DNA of 64,000 nucleotides from assembly GCF_009928525.1 (NCBI RefSeq), contig NZ_JAABOK010000005.1, positions 186,692-250,691 of the forward strand, given 5' to 3'. How positions within the stretch are numbered: the stretch's first letter is position 1; every line of letters begins with the position of its first letter. The notes beneath the pieces are model-generated. The model did no database searches. It had not been told where the DNA came from and worked only from the letters and a program-made list of their open reading frames with translations. Below, piece after piece: positions 44,877 through 51,790 of the stretch. The stretch is from Chitinophaga solisilvae (lineage in GTDB: Bacteria; Bacteroidota; Bacteroidia; Chitinophagales; Chitinophagaceae). Position numbers and translations under genes: made by a program.

Positions 44877-45908
44877 ATGAAAAAATTAGTTTCCATCGTA
44901 GTACCGGTTTTTAATGAACAGGATAATGTGGCTGTCCTCAACATGGCAGTACAACGCATATTTGAAACATTACCCTACAGGTTTAATATATTCTTTGTAG
45001 ACGATGGCAGCAGCGATGCTACCCTGGAAAATATCAAGAAGCTCACCTGCCTGTACGACAATGTGCGCTATATCTCCTTTTCAAGAAACTTTGGTCACCA
45101 GGCTGCCCTGAAAGCTGGCCTGGATATGGCCGACGGCGACTGCGTCATCAGTATGGACGGCGATATGCAGCATCCGCCTGCATTAATCCCGCTCCTGCTG
45201 GAAAAATGGGAAGAAGGCCATGAAGTAGTCTATACCATCCGGCAGGAAGACCATAAACAACCTTTCCTGAAAAGAAAAACATCCAACCTGTTCTACAGCA
45301 TCATGAACAGGTTATCCGATATTGAAATCGAAAAAGGAACAGCAGATTTTCGTTTACTCGACAGGGTAGTGGTAAATGTGCTGAAAGACCTGCAGGAGTC
45401 TGACCTGTTTTTCCGCGGCCTCGTGAAATGGGCCGGATACCGGCAACTCGGCATAGAATATGTGCCCGAGCAACGCTCTTCCGGCGAGTCGAAATACACC
45501 TATAAAAAGATGCTTTATTTCGCGCTGCAGGGATTCACCTCCTTCAGCACCCGCCCGCTGTATGCTGCCACATACATCGGTCTTATCGTTTCGATCCTCT
45601 CTTCCCTGTATATCCCTTACGCCATCTTTAGTTATGTATTCGAACACCCCATCTCCGGATGGGCTTCCACTATCATCACCATCGCTTTCTTCGGCGGACT
45701 GCAGCTGATGATTATGGGTATCATCGGTATCTACCTGGGCAAACTGTTCATGCAGAACAAACAAAGACCAATATACCTGGTAAGGGAAAATAATCTCGCC
45801 AGAGAAAGTAACTTTGCAAGAGAAGAACTGCGGCCGGTAAGACCGCAGGTAAAAAGAGAAAGATATATTATAAAAGATAGTAATTTAATTCGAGAGAGTA
45901 GCATATGA
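44877..45908 (+). CDS. GtrB/DPM1-like GT2 glycosyltransferase with odd C-terminal tail
   Basis: A 343-residue GT2 enzyme: KLVSIVVPVFNEQDNVAVLN, FFVDDGSSDATLENIKKL (DDGS) and GDCVISMDGDMQHPPALIP (DGD metal site). After the catalytic domain, SGESKYTYKKMLYFALQGFT leads into two C-terminal membrane segments (LYAATYIGLIVSILSSLYI, LQLMIMGIIGIYLGKLFM), the form of enzymes that load polyprenyl phosphate with a sugar. Unusually, the last 40 residues are a hydrophilic run of repeats (LVRENNLARESNFAREELR, IIKDSNLIRESSI). The stop overlaps the deacetylase ATG by 4 bases. Confidence 0.9.
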   Translation: MKKLVSIVVPVFNEQDNVAVLNMAVQRIFETLPYRFNIFFVDDGSSDATLENIKKLTCLYDNVRYISFSRNFGHQAALKAGLDMADGDCVISMDGDMQHPPALIPLLLEKWEEGHEVVYTIRQEDHKQPFLKRKTSNLFYSIMNRLSDIEIEKGTADFRLLDRVVVNVLKDLQESDLFFRGLVKWAGYRQLGIEYVPEQRSSGESKYTYKKMLYFALQGFTSFSTRPLYAATYIGLIVSILSSLYIPYAIFSYVFEHPISGWASTIITIAFFGGLQLMIMGIIGIYLGKLFMQNKQRPIYLVRENNLARESNFAREELRPVRPQVKRERYIIKDSNLIRESSI

Positions 45909-46690
45909 GTAATAACCGCTTTGTATTATTGAGCTTTGATGTGGAAGAATTTGATATGCCGCTGGAGTATAATCAGCAAGTGCCTGTGGCAGACCAGATG
46001 AGGGTTGGACATGAAGGCTTGATAGCCACAATGGAAATTATCAATAACGCTGCAGCTACCAGTACTTTTTTTACCACTGCTAATTTTGCACAGACATTCC
46101 CGGTAGATATAAAAGCTATCGCTGAGAAACATGAAATAGCTTCCCATACCTTTTTTCATTCCTGTTTCTCTCCGGAGCACCTGCTGGAAAGTAAACTGAG
46201 TCTGGAACATATCACCAGGAAACCGGTATACGGCCTGCGCATGCCCCGCATGCGCCATGTGGAAATGAGTGACGTGAAAAAAGCAGGCTATATATACGAT
46301 TCTTCGATTAACCCTACCTGGATACCAGGACGCTATAACTACCGCGATAAACCACGTACCGTTTATACGGATGAAGGCGTACTTCGTATGCCCGCCGCCG
46401 TTAGCCCGAATCTGCGGATTCCCTTGTTCTGGTTAGCATTTAAGAACTTTCCCTATGCAGTTTTTAAATCACTGGCTATACAGACACTGAAACATGATGG
46501 TTATCTCTGCCTCTATTTCCATCCCTGGGAATTTGTGGAACTGAAAGAGTATAACATTCCGCAGTACACGAAAAGGTACGCTGGCAAAGGTTTACAGCAA
46601 CGCCTCGTAAAGCTGCTGAAAGACCTGTCAGCTGAAGGAGAGTTCATTACTATGTACGACTACCTGAAGCTGGCGAAACATACGGCATAG
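45905..46690 (+). CDS. Polysaccharide deacetylase-family protein, copy 1
   Basis: A 261-residue NodB-fold protein. LSFDVEEFDMPLEYNQQVPV holds the motif-1 Asp-Val-Glu-Glu, HEIASHTFFHSCFSP the metal-binding HxxxH, and GLRMPRMRHVEMSDVKKAG the third motif; YDSSINPTWIPGRYN and LYFHPWEFVELKEYNIP match the XrtA/polysaccharide-type deacetylases (PuuE-like). It should remove an acetyl from an amino sugar of an exopolysaccharide; there is no signal peptide. Coupled by ATGA overlap to the GT2 gene and followed by a paralogue after 19 bases. Confidence 0.88.
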   Translation: MSNNRFVLLSFDVEEFDMPLEYNQQVPVADQMRVGHEGLIATMEIINNAAATSTFFTTANFAQTFPVDIKAIAEKHEIASHTFFHSCFSPEHLLESKLSLEHITRKPVYGLRMPRMRHVEMSDVKKAGYIYDSSINPTWIPGRYNYRDKPRTVYTDEGVLRMPAAVSPNLRIPLFWLAFKNFPYAVFKSLAIQTLKHDGYLCLYFHPWEFVELKEYNIPQYTKRYAGKGLQQRLVKLLKDLSAEGEFITMYDYLKLAKHTA

Positions 46691-46709
46691 TATAACGTCA
46701 TCTACATAT

Positions 46710-47474
46710 ATGAAGCAGGACAACAGGATATTAATCAGTGTTGATGTGGAAGAATTTGATATACCGGAAGCATTTGGCCGGCAGGTTCCGCTGCAGGAGA
46801 AACTGGAAATATCACGCCGCGGCCTGCAGGCTGCGCTGCAACTCTTCGAAAAATACCAGGTACGTGCCACCTTTTTTATCACCGCCTACTGGGCACAACA
46901 TTATCCCGAACTAATCAGGCAGCTGGCGCTTCACCACGAAATAGCCTCGCATGCCTATTATCACAGCTCCTTTGCAGAACAGGATATGGAAGGTTCCCGG
47001 CTGGTACTGCAGGAAATCAGCGGGCAGCAGGTGAGGGGCTTCCGCATGCCGGGGGGAAGCAGGGCAGATCTGAAAGCCTTGCTGCGTGCAGGTTATAGTT
47101 ATGATGCTTCGCTGAATCCTACCTGGCTTCCGGGACATTTGAATCATCGCCGCGAACCCCGTACCATGTACCGGCAGGATGGTATGTGGATAATTCCTTC
47201 TTCCGTATCCCCGCTTATCCGGTACCCGGTTTTCTGGCTTACGCTGAAAAATACGCCACTTTGGATGTCCCGGCATTTCAGTAAAGTGATCCTTCAAAAA
47301 GATCATTATCTCTCTTTTCAGTTCCATCCCTGGGAACTGGTGAATATCCGGGAGTATAACCTGCCCGGATATATCAGTCGTATATCCGGCGCCGTTATGC
47401 AGCAGAAGCTGGAGCGTTACCTTATATTTCTGCAGCAGCAGGGCCGCTTTTGTGCCCATATTGATATGCTGTAA
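46710..47474 (+). CDS. Polysaccharide deacetylase-family protein, copy 2
   Basis: A 254-residue paralogue of the preceding gene. The same blocks recur: ISVDVEEFDIPEAFGRQVPL, HEIASHAYYHSSFAEQDMEG, GFRMPGGSRADLKALLRAGY, YDASLNPTWLPGHLN and FQFHPWELVNIREYNLPGYI. The two copies are diverged throughout, so the duplication is not recent, and the metal-binding residues are kept in both. Last gene of the operon; its stop is 3 bases from the stop of the convergent sugar dehydrogenase gene. Confidence 0.88.
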   Translation: MKQDNRILISVDVEEFDIPEAFGRQVPLQEKLEISRRGLQAALQLFEKYQVRATFFITAYWAQHYPELIRQLALHHEIASHAYYHSSFAEQDMEGSRLVLQEISGQQVRGFRMPGGSRADLKALLRAGYSYDASLNPTWLPGHLNHRREPRTMYRQDGMWIIPSSVSPLIRYPVFWLTLKNTPLWMSRHFSKVILQKDHYLSFQFHPWELVNIREYNLPGYISRISGAVMQQKLERYLIFLQQQGRFCAHIDML

Positions 47475-47477
47475 CCG

Positions 47478-48590
47478 CTACGGTTTGTTAATTTCTATAA
47501 TCCTGTCCGCATTATTTCCATTACTGGTACACACATATACCTGCCCGGAAGGCGCCACGCAGACGTCGCGCAGCCGGCCAAAACGATTGGTCAGATATTG
47601 CCTGACGCCGGTAACCGCCCTGCCATTGGCCGACAACTGCAGCTGATAGAGGGTGCTGCCCTTCAGGGTGGCTACCAGCAGGGAGTTTTTCCATGCCGGA
47701 ATAAAATCATGATTATAATAGTCCATGCCCGAAGTAGCTACCGTACGGCCGCCGGATGACCAGATCGGCGCTGTAACCTGGTTGGCGTTACAGAATGCTG
47801 TTTCATCAGGCGTATCGCAGGGCCCTTTGACTGCCGGCCAGCCATAGTTTCCCAGTTTTTCTATGATGTTGACTTCATCTTCTATATCAGGTCCGTGCTC
47901 GGCCGCATACAGCAGGTTACCGGCAGCTACAAGCCCCTGTGGATTGCGGTGGCCGCGGGACCACATGGGATTACCAGCAACGGGATTGTCCGCAGGAATA
48001 GTACCGTCAATACGGATACGAAGTATTTTTCCATTGGGTTTTGCCAGGTTTTGCGCATCCGCCTGCTGATTCGCATCACCGGTAGTAATCCACAGTTTAT
48101 CAGGATCATTTTTCAGAATAAGCAGCCGCGAGCCGTTGTGAATAGCCGATGCACCGATATTATCCAGCAGCGTCAGCGGTTGTGCCAGTGTATTATGCTG
48201 ATAGGTATAGCGTACCACCCGTTCCCGGTAACCACCACTGCCATTATCATAGTTATAGACAACAAAAACATAGGGTTGCCGGGCAAAATCCGGATGCAGC
48301 GTCATACCGAGCAGTCCGCCTTCATTTATACTTTTGACCGCAGGAATAGTCAGTAATACCTGTACTGCCCCGGTACCGGTATCCACTCTGCTGATGCGGC
48401 CGTTACGTTCAGTCATCCAGATGTGATTGTCAGGACCCCATAGTATTTCCCAGGGGAAGTGCAGGCCGCCGGCAACAATACGCAGGCTGTCTTTCGATGG
48501 GAGCGGGGGGAAGGTGTTGTCCGGCGCATCTTGCTTATGACAGGCGGAAACAGCGTACAGCAGAAGGATTACGCAGATCAGGTTTTTCAT
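47478..48590 (-). CDS. PQQ-dependent sugar dehydrogenase-like lipoprotein
   Basis: A 370-residue six-bladed propeller protein of the soluble glucose/sorbosone dehydrogenase family. The lipoprotein signal ends in LLLYAVSAC (Cys at 17). GLHFPWEILWGPDNHIWMTE, INEGGLLGMTLHPDFARQPY, IHNGSRLLILKNDPDKLWIT, GDANQQADAQNL and WSRGHRNPQGLVAAGNLLYA with AEHGPDIEDEVNII are the classical family motifs, including the His and Arg that contact PQQ. It would oxidise an aldose in the periplasm, provided PQQ is available. It is convergent with the deacetylase operon and stands alone. Confidence 0.9.
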   Translation of the reverse strand: MKNLICVILLLYAVSACHKQDAPDNTFPPLPSKDSLRIVAGGLHFPWEILWGPDNHIWMTERNGRISRVDTGTGAVQVLLTIPAVKSINEGGLLGMTLHPDFARQPYVFVVYNYDNGSGGYRERVVRYTYQHNTLAQPLTLLDNIGASAIHNGSRLLILKNDPDKLWITTGDANQQADAQNLAKPNGKILRIRIDGTIPADNPVAGNPMWSRGHRNPQGLVAAGNLLYAAEHGPDIEDEVNIIEKLGNYGWPAVKGPCDTPDETAFCNANQVTAPIWSSGGRTVATSGMDYYNHDFIPAWKNSLLVATLKGSTLYQLQLSANGRAVTGVRQYLTNRFGRLRDVCVAPSGQVYVCTSNGNNADRIIEINKP

Positions 48591-48945
48591 ACAACAACAT
48601 TGAAGGTTGATTGTTATAGCTTATATGATAAAGATAAATTATTATACCGGCAGATGACCACAGGCTGTGCAGTAAGATATTTTTTTATATTTTTTTTAGA
48701 TAGATGAATACTTATTATGTTCATTTTCAGTAGTTTTGTGAACAGAATACGTCGGGAATGTATGAGTGATTGTTTGTGAAATTTTGTTACCTGGCTACCC
48801 CTTTATCCCCCTGCCTTTTAGTTATAAGTTCATTATTTGGAGGCATTGCCTGCTTAATACGTGAGTGTGCAGATGTATAACGCATTTGCATGACGGGTTT
48901 ATTATTCATTCAGCATGTTAAATTGTTAAAACTAAAAATCAGATT
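48591..48945. other. Divergent intergenic region before the outer-membrane barrel gene
   Basis: No gene. TAGTTTTG at 48731-48738 matches the -7 consensus and sits between GTTCA and TGAAC half-sites. The rest shows nothing of note. Confidence 0.4.
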
Positions 48946-49548
48946 ATGAAAAGATTTCGTCTCTTAACCCTTGTTGCATTAGGCTTAATGTTAGGCTCAA
49001 CCGTTAACGCTCAGATCCAGAAAGGCAATATTATGATTGGCGCGGACCTCAGTAACTTCAATGTGGATTTTCAGAAAAACAATACCAAGTTCAGTATGGG
49101 TATTACGCCAAAGGTAGGCTGGTTCATTAAAGACGGGCTGGCTGTCGGAGGTTATGTAAACTTCATTCTGAATACGGCTAAGGGCGCAGGTACACAAACC
49201 ACTTACGGTGTGGGTGCTTTCGGGCGTTATTTTGTGGAAGACAAGAACGTGCGTAAACTGGAATTCTCCAAAAGGACCAGGTTCTTCCTGGAAGCCAATG
49301 CAGGTTTCGGCGGCTCCAGCAACTCTGTTGGAAGCACGAGTACAACAGGGCTTGATTTAGGTGTAGGGCCTGGTATTGCTTATTTTATCACGCCTAACGT
49401 ATCACTGGAAGGGTTGCTGAAATACAACCTGACAGTAGGTTTTGGTAGTTCAACTACCTCCAACAGGCTGAATCTGGGTATCGGTTTCCAGATTTATCTG
49501 CCATCAGCGAAAGCTAAACAGATTTACAGGGAAGAAAGAGGAAAGTAA
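48946..49548 (+). CDS. Small outer-membrane beta-barrel protein
   Basis: A 200-residue protein with a signal peptide (MKRFRLLTLVALGLMLGSTV ending NAQ) and alternating beta strands: FSMGITPKVGWFIKDGLAVG, TTYGVGAFGRYFVEDKN, GLDLGVGPGIAYFITPNVSL and LNLGIGFQIYL. This is the common Bacteroidota OmpW/porin-like family of about 200 residues, function unspecified. It ends with a basic tail (REERGK) and is followed by a strong terminator and then the micropeptide array. Confidence 0.85.
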   Translation: MKRFRLLTLVALGLMLGSTVNAQIQKGNIMIGADLSNFNVDFQKNNTKFSMGITPKVGWFIKDGLAVGGYVNFILNTAKGAGTQTTYGVGAFGRYFVEDKNVRKLEFSKRTRFFLEANAGFGGSSNSVGSTSTTGLDLGVGPGIAYFITPNVSLEGLLKYNLTVGFGSSTTSNRLNLGIGFQIYLPSAKAKQIYREERGK

Positions 49549-49582
49549 TTTATATAAATTACTGGCAAGCAAAATTGAGAAG

Positions 49583-49620
49583 TTCCGGTTGCAACGGGTG
49601 TTGCAGCCGGAATTTTTTTT
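49583..49620 (+). terminator. Terminator of the outer-membrane barrel gene
   Basis: TTCCGGTTGCAAC, loop GGGT, GTTGCAGCCGGAA and a run of eight T; one mismatch in the stem. Confidence 0.93.
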
Positions 49621-49637
49621 GATGGCATCAGTCTGGA

Positions 49638-49658
49638 TTTTGTTCAGTATGAACAAAA
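49638..49658. promoter_or_regulatory. Palindromic operator-like site of micropeptide unit 1
   Basis: TTTTGTTC, AGTAT, GAACAAAA: perfect 8-base arms. The GAACAAAATGA half recurs at the head of units 3 (50498-50508) and 4 (50840-50850). A second palindrome, ACTCAT ATC ATGAGT, follows directly. Confidence 0.6.
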
Positions 49659-49714
49659 TGAATACTCATATCATGAGTGAATGAAACTGAATATACATAT
49701 ATGGGCAGAACCTG

Positions 49715-49783
49715 TTACTTTAGTTGTGTGAGCAGTTGCTACTGTTCATTTGGGATTGCTGAAAACCAATAAAAGAGTAAGCC
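49715..49783 (+). promoter_or_regulatory. Promoter and conserved leader element, micropeptide unit 1
   Basis: The -7-like TTACTTTA ends at 49722. After 28 bases comes the conserved element (49751-49783): TGGGATTGCTGAAAACCA, then AAAGAGTAAGCC, the most diverged of the four copies. The micropeptide ATG is 23 bases further on. Confidence 0.65.
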
Positions 49784-49806
49784 AGAATCCATTTAATCAT
49801 GTCCTT

Positions 49807-49869
49807 ATGTTAAACGCTATGTTACAGGCCTTCCTGAAATTCCTGCACACCATTTTAGGCGCATTCTAA
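49807..49869 (+). CDS. Micropeptide 1 of the array
   Basis: A 20-residue hydrophobic peptide, MLNAMLQAFLKFLHTILGAF, too short for ordinary gene callers. It is coding-like because it sits in the same frame of features as three paralogous units downstream: -7-like box, conserved element, ORF, terminator. It has one Lys and one His; a helix would have one hydrophobic face, suiting membrane insertion. It is the most diverged member, with LGAF at the end instead of LLGGL. Function unknown; type I toxin-like or phenol-soluble modulin-like peptides are analogies by size and composition only. Confidence 0.65.
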   Translation: MLNAMLQAFLKFLHTILGAF

Positions 49870-49895
49870 AGCGCAGTAAAAAATTGTTTTGTGAT

Positions 49896-49923
49896 AGCCA
49901 CGGCTTATGCCGTGGCTTTTTTT
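49896..49923 (+). terminator. Terminator of micropeptide unit 1
   Basis: AGCCACGGC, loop TTAT, GCCGTGGCT and T-run: perfect 9-base stem. Confidence 0.95.
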
Positions 49924-50138
49924 GTGTTCTTATGAAAGAAATTAGTTAGGATTCCTTTCTTATAATGATAGTTACAGATGATATAATTATGCTTTTTGAT
50001 GGTGATGGAGATGTTGTGTCCGGAATAAGCCAGGTATGGCTGTTTGTGCAGGTGTCGTGGTTCACTGGAATGAACGGGGTGCATCTTTTCAAAGCGAGAA
50101 TGAATAAAATGAATGTATGTTATTGTCCGGATAGCATT

Positions 50139-50207
50139 TAATTTTAAAGGGTTGATAGCAGCATATGCCGTCAATTGGGATTGCCGAAAACCAGGAATAG
50201 AGTAGGC
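50139..50207 (+). promoter_or_regulatory. Promoter and conserved leader element, micropeptide unit 2
   Basis: TAATTTTA (50139-50146), then 29 bases, then the element at 50176-50207: TGGGATTGCCGAAAACCAG and GAATAGAGTAGGC. Upstream lie AATGAACGGG (50069) and AAAATGAATG (50106), related to the operator words of the other units. The ATG follows after 24 bases. Confidence 0.7.
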
Positions 50208-50231
50208 ATTAATTGAAGTAATAACCATATT

Positions 50232-50300
50232 ATGAATTTACTGAACCAACTGCTGGCAACTGTGATTGCACTGCTGAATTCTCTGCTGGGCGGCCTGTAA
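50232..50300 (+). CDS. Micropeptide 2 of the array
   Basis: A 22-residue peptide starting MNLLNQLLATVIALL and ending NSLLGGL. Half of its residues are Leu/Ile/Val; there is no charged side chain. It differs from micropeptide 3 at only two positions (Asn2/Asp2 and Asn16/Lys16) although the codons differ at several synonymous sites, a sign of selection on the peptide. Followed by its own terminator. Confidence 0.8.
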   Translation: MNLLNQLLATVIALLNSLLGGL

Positions 50301-50360
50301 TCAGGATTACCCGGGTAAGGGTTTTCGCTTCGGCAGAATTTTTCCCTTACTACGTTTTTG

Positions 50361-50392
50361 AAGCTCCGGATAAAACATCCGGAGCTTTTTTT
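50361..50392 (+). terminator. Terminator of micropeptide unit 2
   Basis: AAGCTCCGGA, loop TAAAACA, TCCGGAGCTT and T-run. The stem core GCTCCGG/CCGGAGC recurs in unit 3. Confidence 0.95.
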
Positions 50393-50497
50393 ATGAGGTA
50401 CGGATAATGGAAAAGTAATCGATTGAAGTAAAAATGGGAAGGAATCCTGCCTGAGTATGTCGTGATATGCCTATCAAATTGGCCATGGTATTGCATT

Positions 50498-50529
50498 GAA
50501 CAAAATGACTTATGCACTATAAAATGAAC
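50498..50529 (+). promoter_or_regulatory. Operator-like words of micropeptide unit 3
   Basis: GAACAAAATGA (50498-50508) and AAAATGAAC (50521-50529, continuing AGGAATGG) end 34 bases before the -7-like box, the position expected for an activator site. The same pair, similarly spaced, is in unit 4. Confidence 0.55.
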
Positions 50530-50563
50530 AGGAATGGCTGAGGTGAATTCAGTTTAATGCGTT

Positions 50564-50631
50564 TAAATTTATTCCCTGTAATACAACCGTATTGCACTGG
50601 GATTTGCCGAAAACCAGTTAATAGAGTAGGC
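50564..50631 (+). promoter_or_regulatory. Promoter and conserved leader element, micropeptide unit 3
   Basis: TAAATTTA (50564-50571), 26 bases, then the element at 50598-50631: TGGGATTTGCCGAAAACCAG and TTAATAGAGTAGGC (one extra T against the other copies). The ATG follows after 23 bases. Confidence 0.7.
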
Positions 50632-50654
50632 TTTACCTAACAAAACCTTATCAC

Positions 50655-50723
50655 ATGGATTTGCTGAATCAACTTCTCGCAACAGTTATCGCTCTGCTGA
50701 AATCTTTACTGGGCGGCCTGTAA
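50655..50723 (+). CDS. Micropeptide 3 of the array
   Basis: A 22-residue peptide starting MDLLNQLLATVIALL and ending KSLLGGL. It carries Asp2 and Lys16, so the two ends of a helix are oppositely charged. It is nearly identical to micropeptide 2 and shares MDLLNQLLA and KSLLGGL with micropeptide 4. Own terminator 44 bases after the stop. Confidence 0.8.
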   Translation: MDLLNQLLATVIALLKSLLGGL

Positions 50724-50766
50724 TCGCGCTACGCAGATAAGGGATATTCCCTTATAAACATTGTTT

Positions 50767-50793
50767 AGCTCCGGGGACACCCGGAGCTTTTTT
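50767..50793 (+). terminator. Terminator of micropeptide unit 3
   Basis: AGCTCCGGG, loop GACA, CCCGGAGCT and T-run; strong stem. Confidence 0.95.
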
Positions 50794-50839
50794 GTTGGTA
50801 TTATACCCAGGCAGGTTAATTGCGCTGCTATAGCGGTTT

Positions 50840-50871
50840 GAACAAAATGACCAGACTGGTTTAAAATGAAC
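50840..50871 (+). promoter_or_regulatory. Operator-like words of micropeptide unit 4
   Basis: GAACAAAATGA (50840-50850) and AAAATGAAC (50863-50871, continuing GGGAATGG), ending 34 bases before the -7-like box at 50906, as in unit 3. Confidence 0.55.
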
Positions 50872-50905
50872 GGGAATGGTCAGTAAGGAATGGGACGATT
50901 GCCAT

Positions 50906-50974
50906 TAAATTTAGTTCCTGCCATATGAAAGGTATGGCAGCTGGGATTGCCGAAAACCAGTCGATAGAGTAGGT
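50906..50974 (+). promoter_or_regulatory. Promoter and conserved leader element, micropeptide unit 4
   Basis: TAAATTTA (50906-50913), 28 bases, then the element at 50942-50974: TGGGATTGCCGAAAACCAG and TCGATAGAGTAGGT. The ATG follows after 18 bases, the shortest spacing of the four. Confidence 0.7.
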
Positions 50975-50992
50975 ATAACCAAAACTGACTAC

Positions 50993-51073
50993 ATGGATTT
51001 GCTCAATCAACTGCTTGCGCTGGTACTGGGACTGGTTAAATCCCTGCTGGGAGGCCTGGGCGGAGGGTTGTAA
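50993..51073 (+). CDS. Micropeptide 4 of the array
   Basis: A 26-residue peptide starting MDLLNQLLALVLGLVKSLL and extended by a glycine-rich end (GGLGGGL). Asp2 and Lys16 are kept from micropeptide 3 while the middle differs (LVLGLV for TVIALL), still wholly hydrophobic. It is the last member before the ribosomal operon and the longest. Its terminator is less simple than the others. Confidence 0.8.
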   Translation: MDLLNQLLALVLGLVKSLLGGLGGGL

Positions 51074-51484
51074 CAACCCCTGCCGGGAAGCCCGGGCACG
51101 CTGGTAGTGGCGTTAATTAATTCAGGAAGCTGCTCCTGCTGGTTATCTGTATCATTGTATACCTGGGTATACGGGGCAGGGAAACCGGAAGGAGCAGTTT
51201 CTTTTTCAGGAATGTGTAATTTTTTTTGTTTTGAATTTTGTTTTCCTATATTTGTCAAAATCAGCATGTCAACTTAACCTAAGACCTAACATGCACAGAA
51301 TGAATGTTTTCGGGAGCAACACATTATAATTTCTCCTCCTTTGTCCTTCTCATTCCGCAGCCGTGGCAAACTTTTGCCAGGATTCTTTTTATTTTTTTCC
51401 GAGAATTATTTGCCAATTAAGAAAAACGGGTTACCTTTGCCCTCCCAAATTGTAAAAGGGAAAAAACGAAGAAGTTCATTGCAT
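51074..51484. other. Region between micropeptide 4 and rpsJ
   Basis: CTGCTCCT (51130-51137) and AGGAGCAG (51190-51197) frame an inner perfect hairpin GTATACC TG GGTATAC, with TTTCTTTTTC after, a possible terminator of unit 4 with a long insert. The rpsJ promoter lies at the right end. The leftward frame at 51007-51267 is not protein-like. Confidence 0.5.
51409..51439 (+). promoter_or_regulatory. Promoter of the S10-spc operon
   Basis: TTTG (51409-51412) and TACCTTTG (51432-51439) with a 19-base spacer; TTACCTTTGCCCTCCCAAAT is shared with the rpsL and fusA promoters. It is 46 bases before rpsJ. Confidence 0.82.
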
Positions 51485-51790
51485 ATGTCTCAGAGAATAA
51501 GAATCAAGCTGAAGTCCTACGATCATAACCTGGTAGACAAGTCTGCTGAGAAGATCGTAAAAACCGTGCGTAACACGGGCGCCGTGGTAACAGGTCCAAT
51601 ACCTTTACCTACAGAGAAGAAAATTTTTACGGTACTGCGTTCTCCGCACGTAAATAAGAAAGCGCGCGAGCAGTTCCAGTTGTGTACTCACAAGCGTTTA
51701 TTGGACATTTACACCTCCTCTTCCAGGACGGTAGATGCGCTCAGTAAGCTGGATTTACCTTCTGGGGTAGAAGTTGAAATTAAAGCATAG
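51485..51790 (+). CDS. rpsJ: 30S ribosomal protein S10
   Basis: A 101-residue S10: [60 protein letters not shown] and [11 protein letters not shown]. The frame is open further upstream to 51341, across the promoter, so the ATG at 51485 is the true start. S10 is also the NusE antitermination subunit. First gene of the S10-spc cluster. Confidence 0.98.
   Translation: MSQRIRIKLKSYDHNLVDKSAEKIVKTVRNTGAVVTGPIPLPTEKKIFTVLRSPHVNKKAREQFQLCTHKRLLDIYTSSSRTVDALSKLDLPSGVEVEIKA

Noticed and set aside
49905..50228. Leftward 107-codon frame across micropeptide units 1-2
   Set aside because: It covers the promoter and terminator features of the units, its composition is not protein-like, and no partner or start signal supports it.
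50232..51073. Micropeptides as leader peptides of attenuators
   Set aside because: They lack runs of regulatory codons and each is followed by a strong terminator with no downstream structural gene in the unit.
51007..51267. Leftward 86-codon frame over micropeptide 4 and the rpsJ upstream region
   Set aside because: It is antisense to a conserved micropeptide and ends in a Pro/Ser-rich run typical of a shadow frame.
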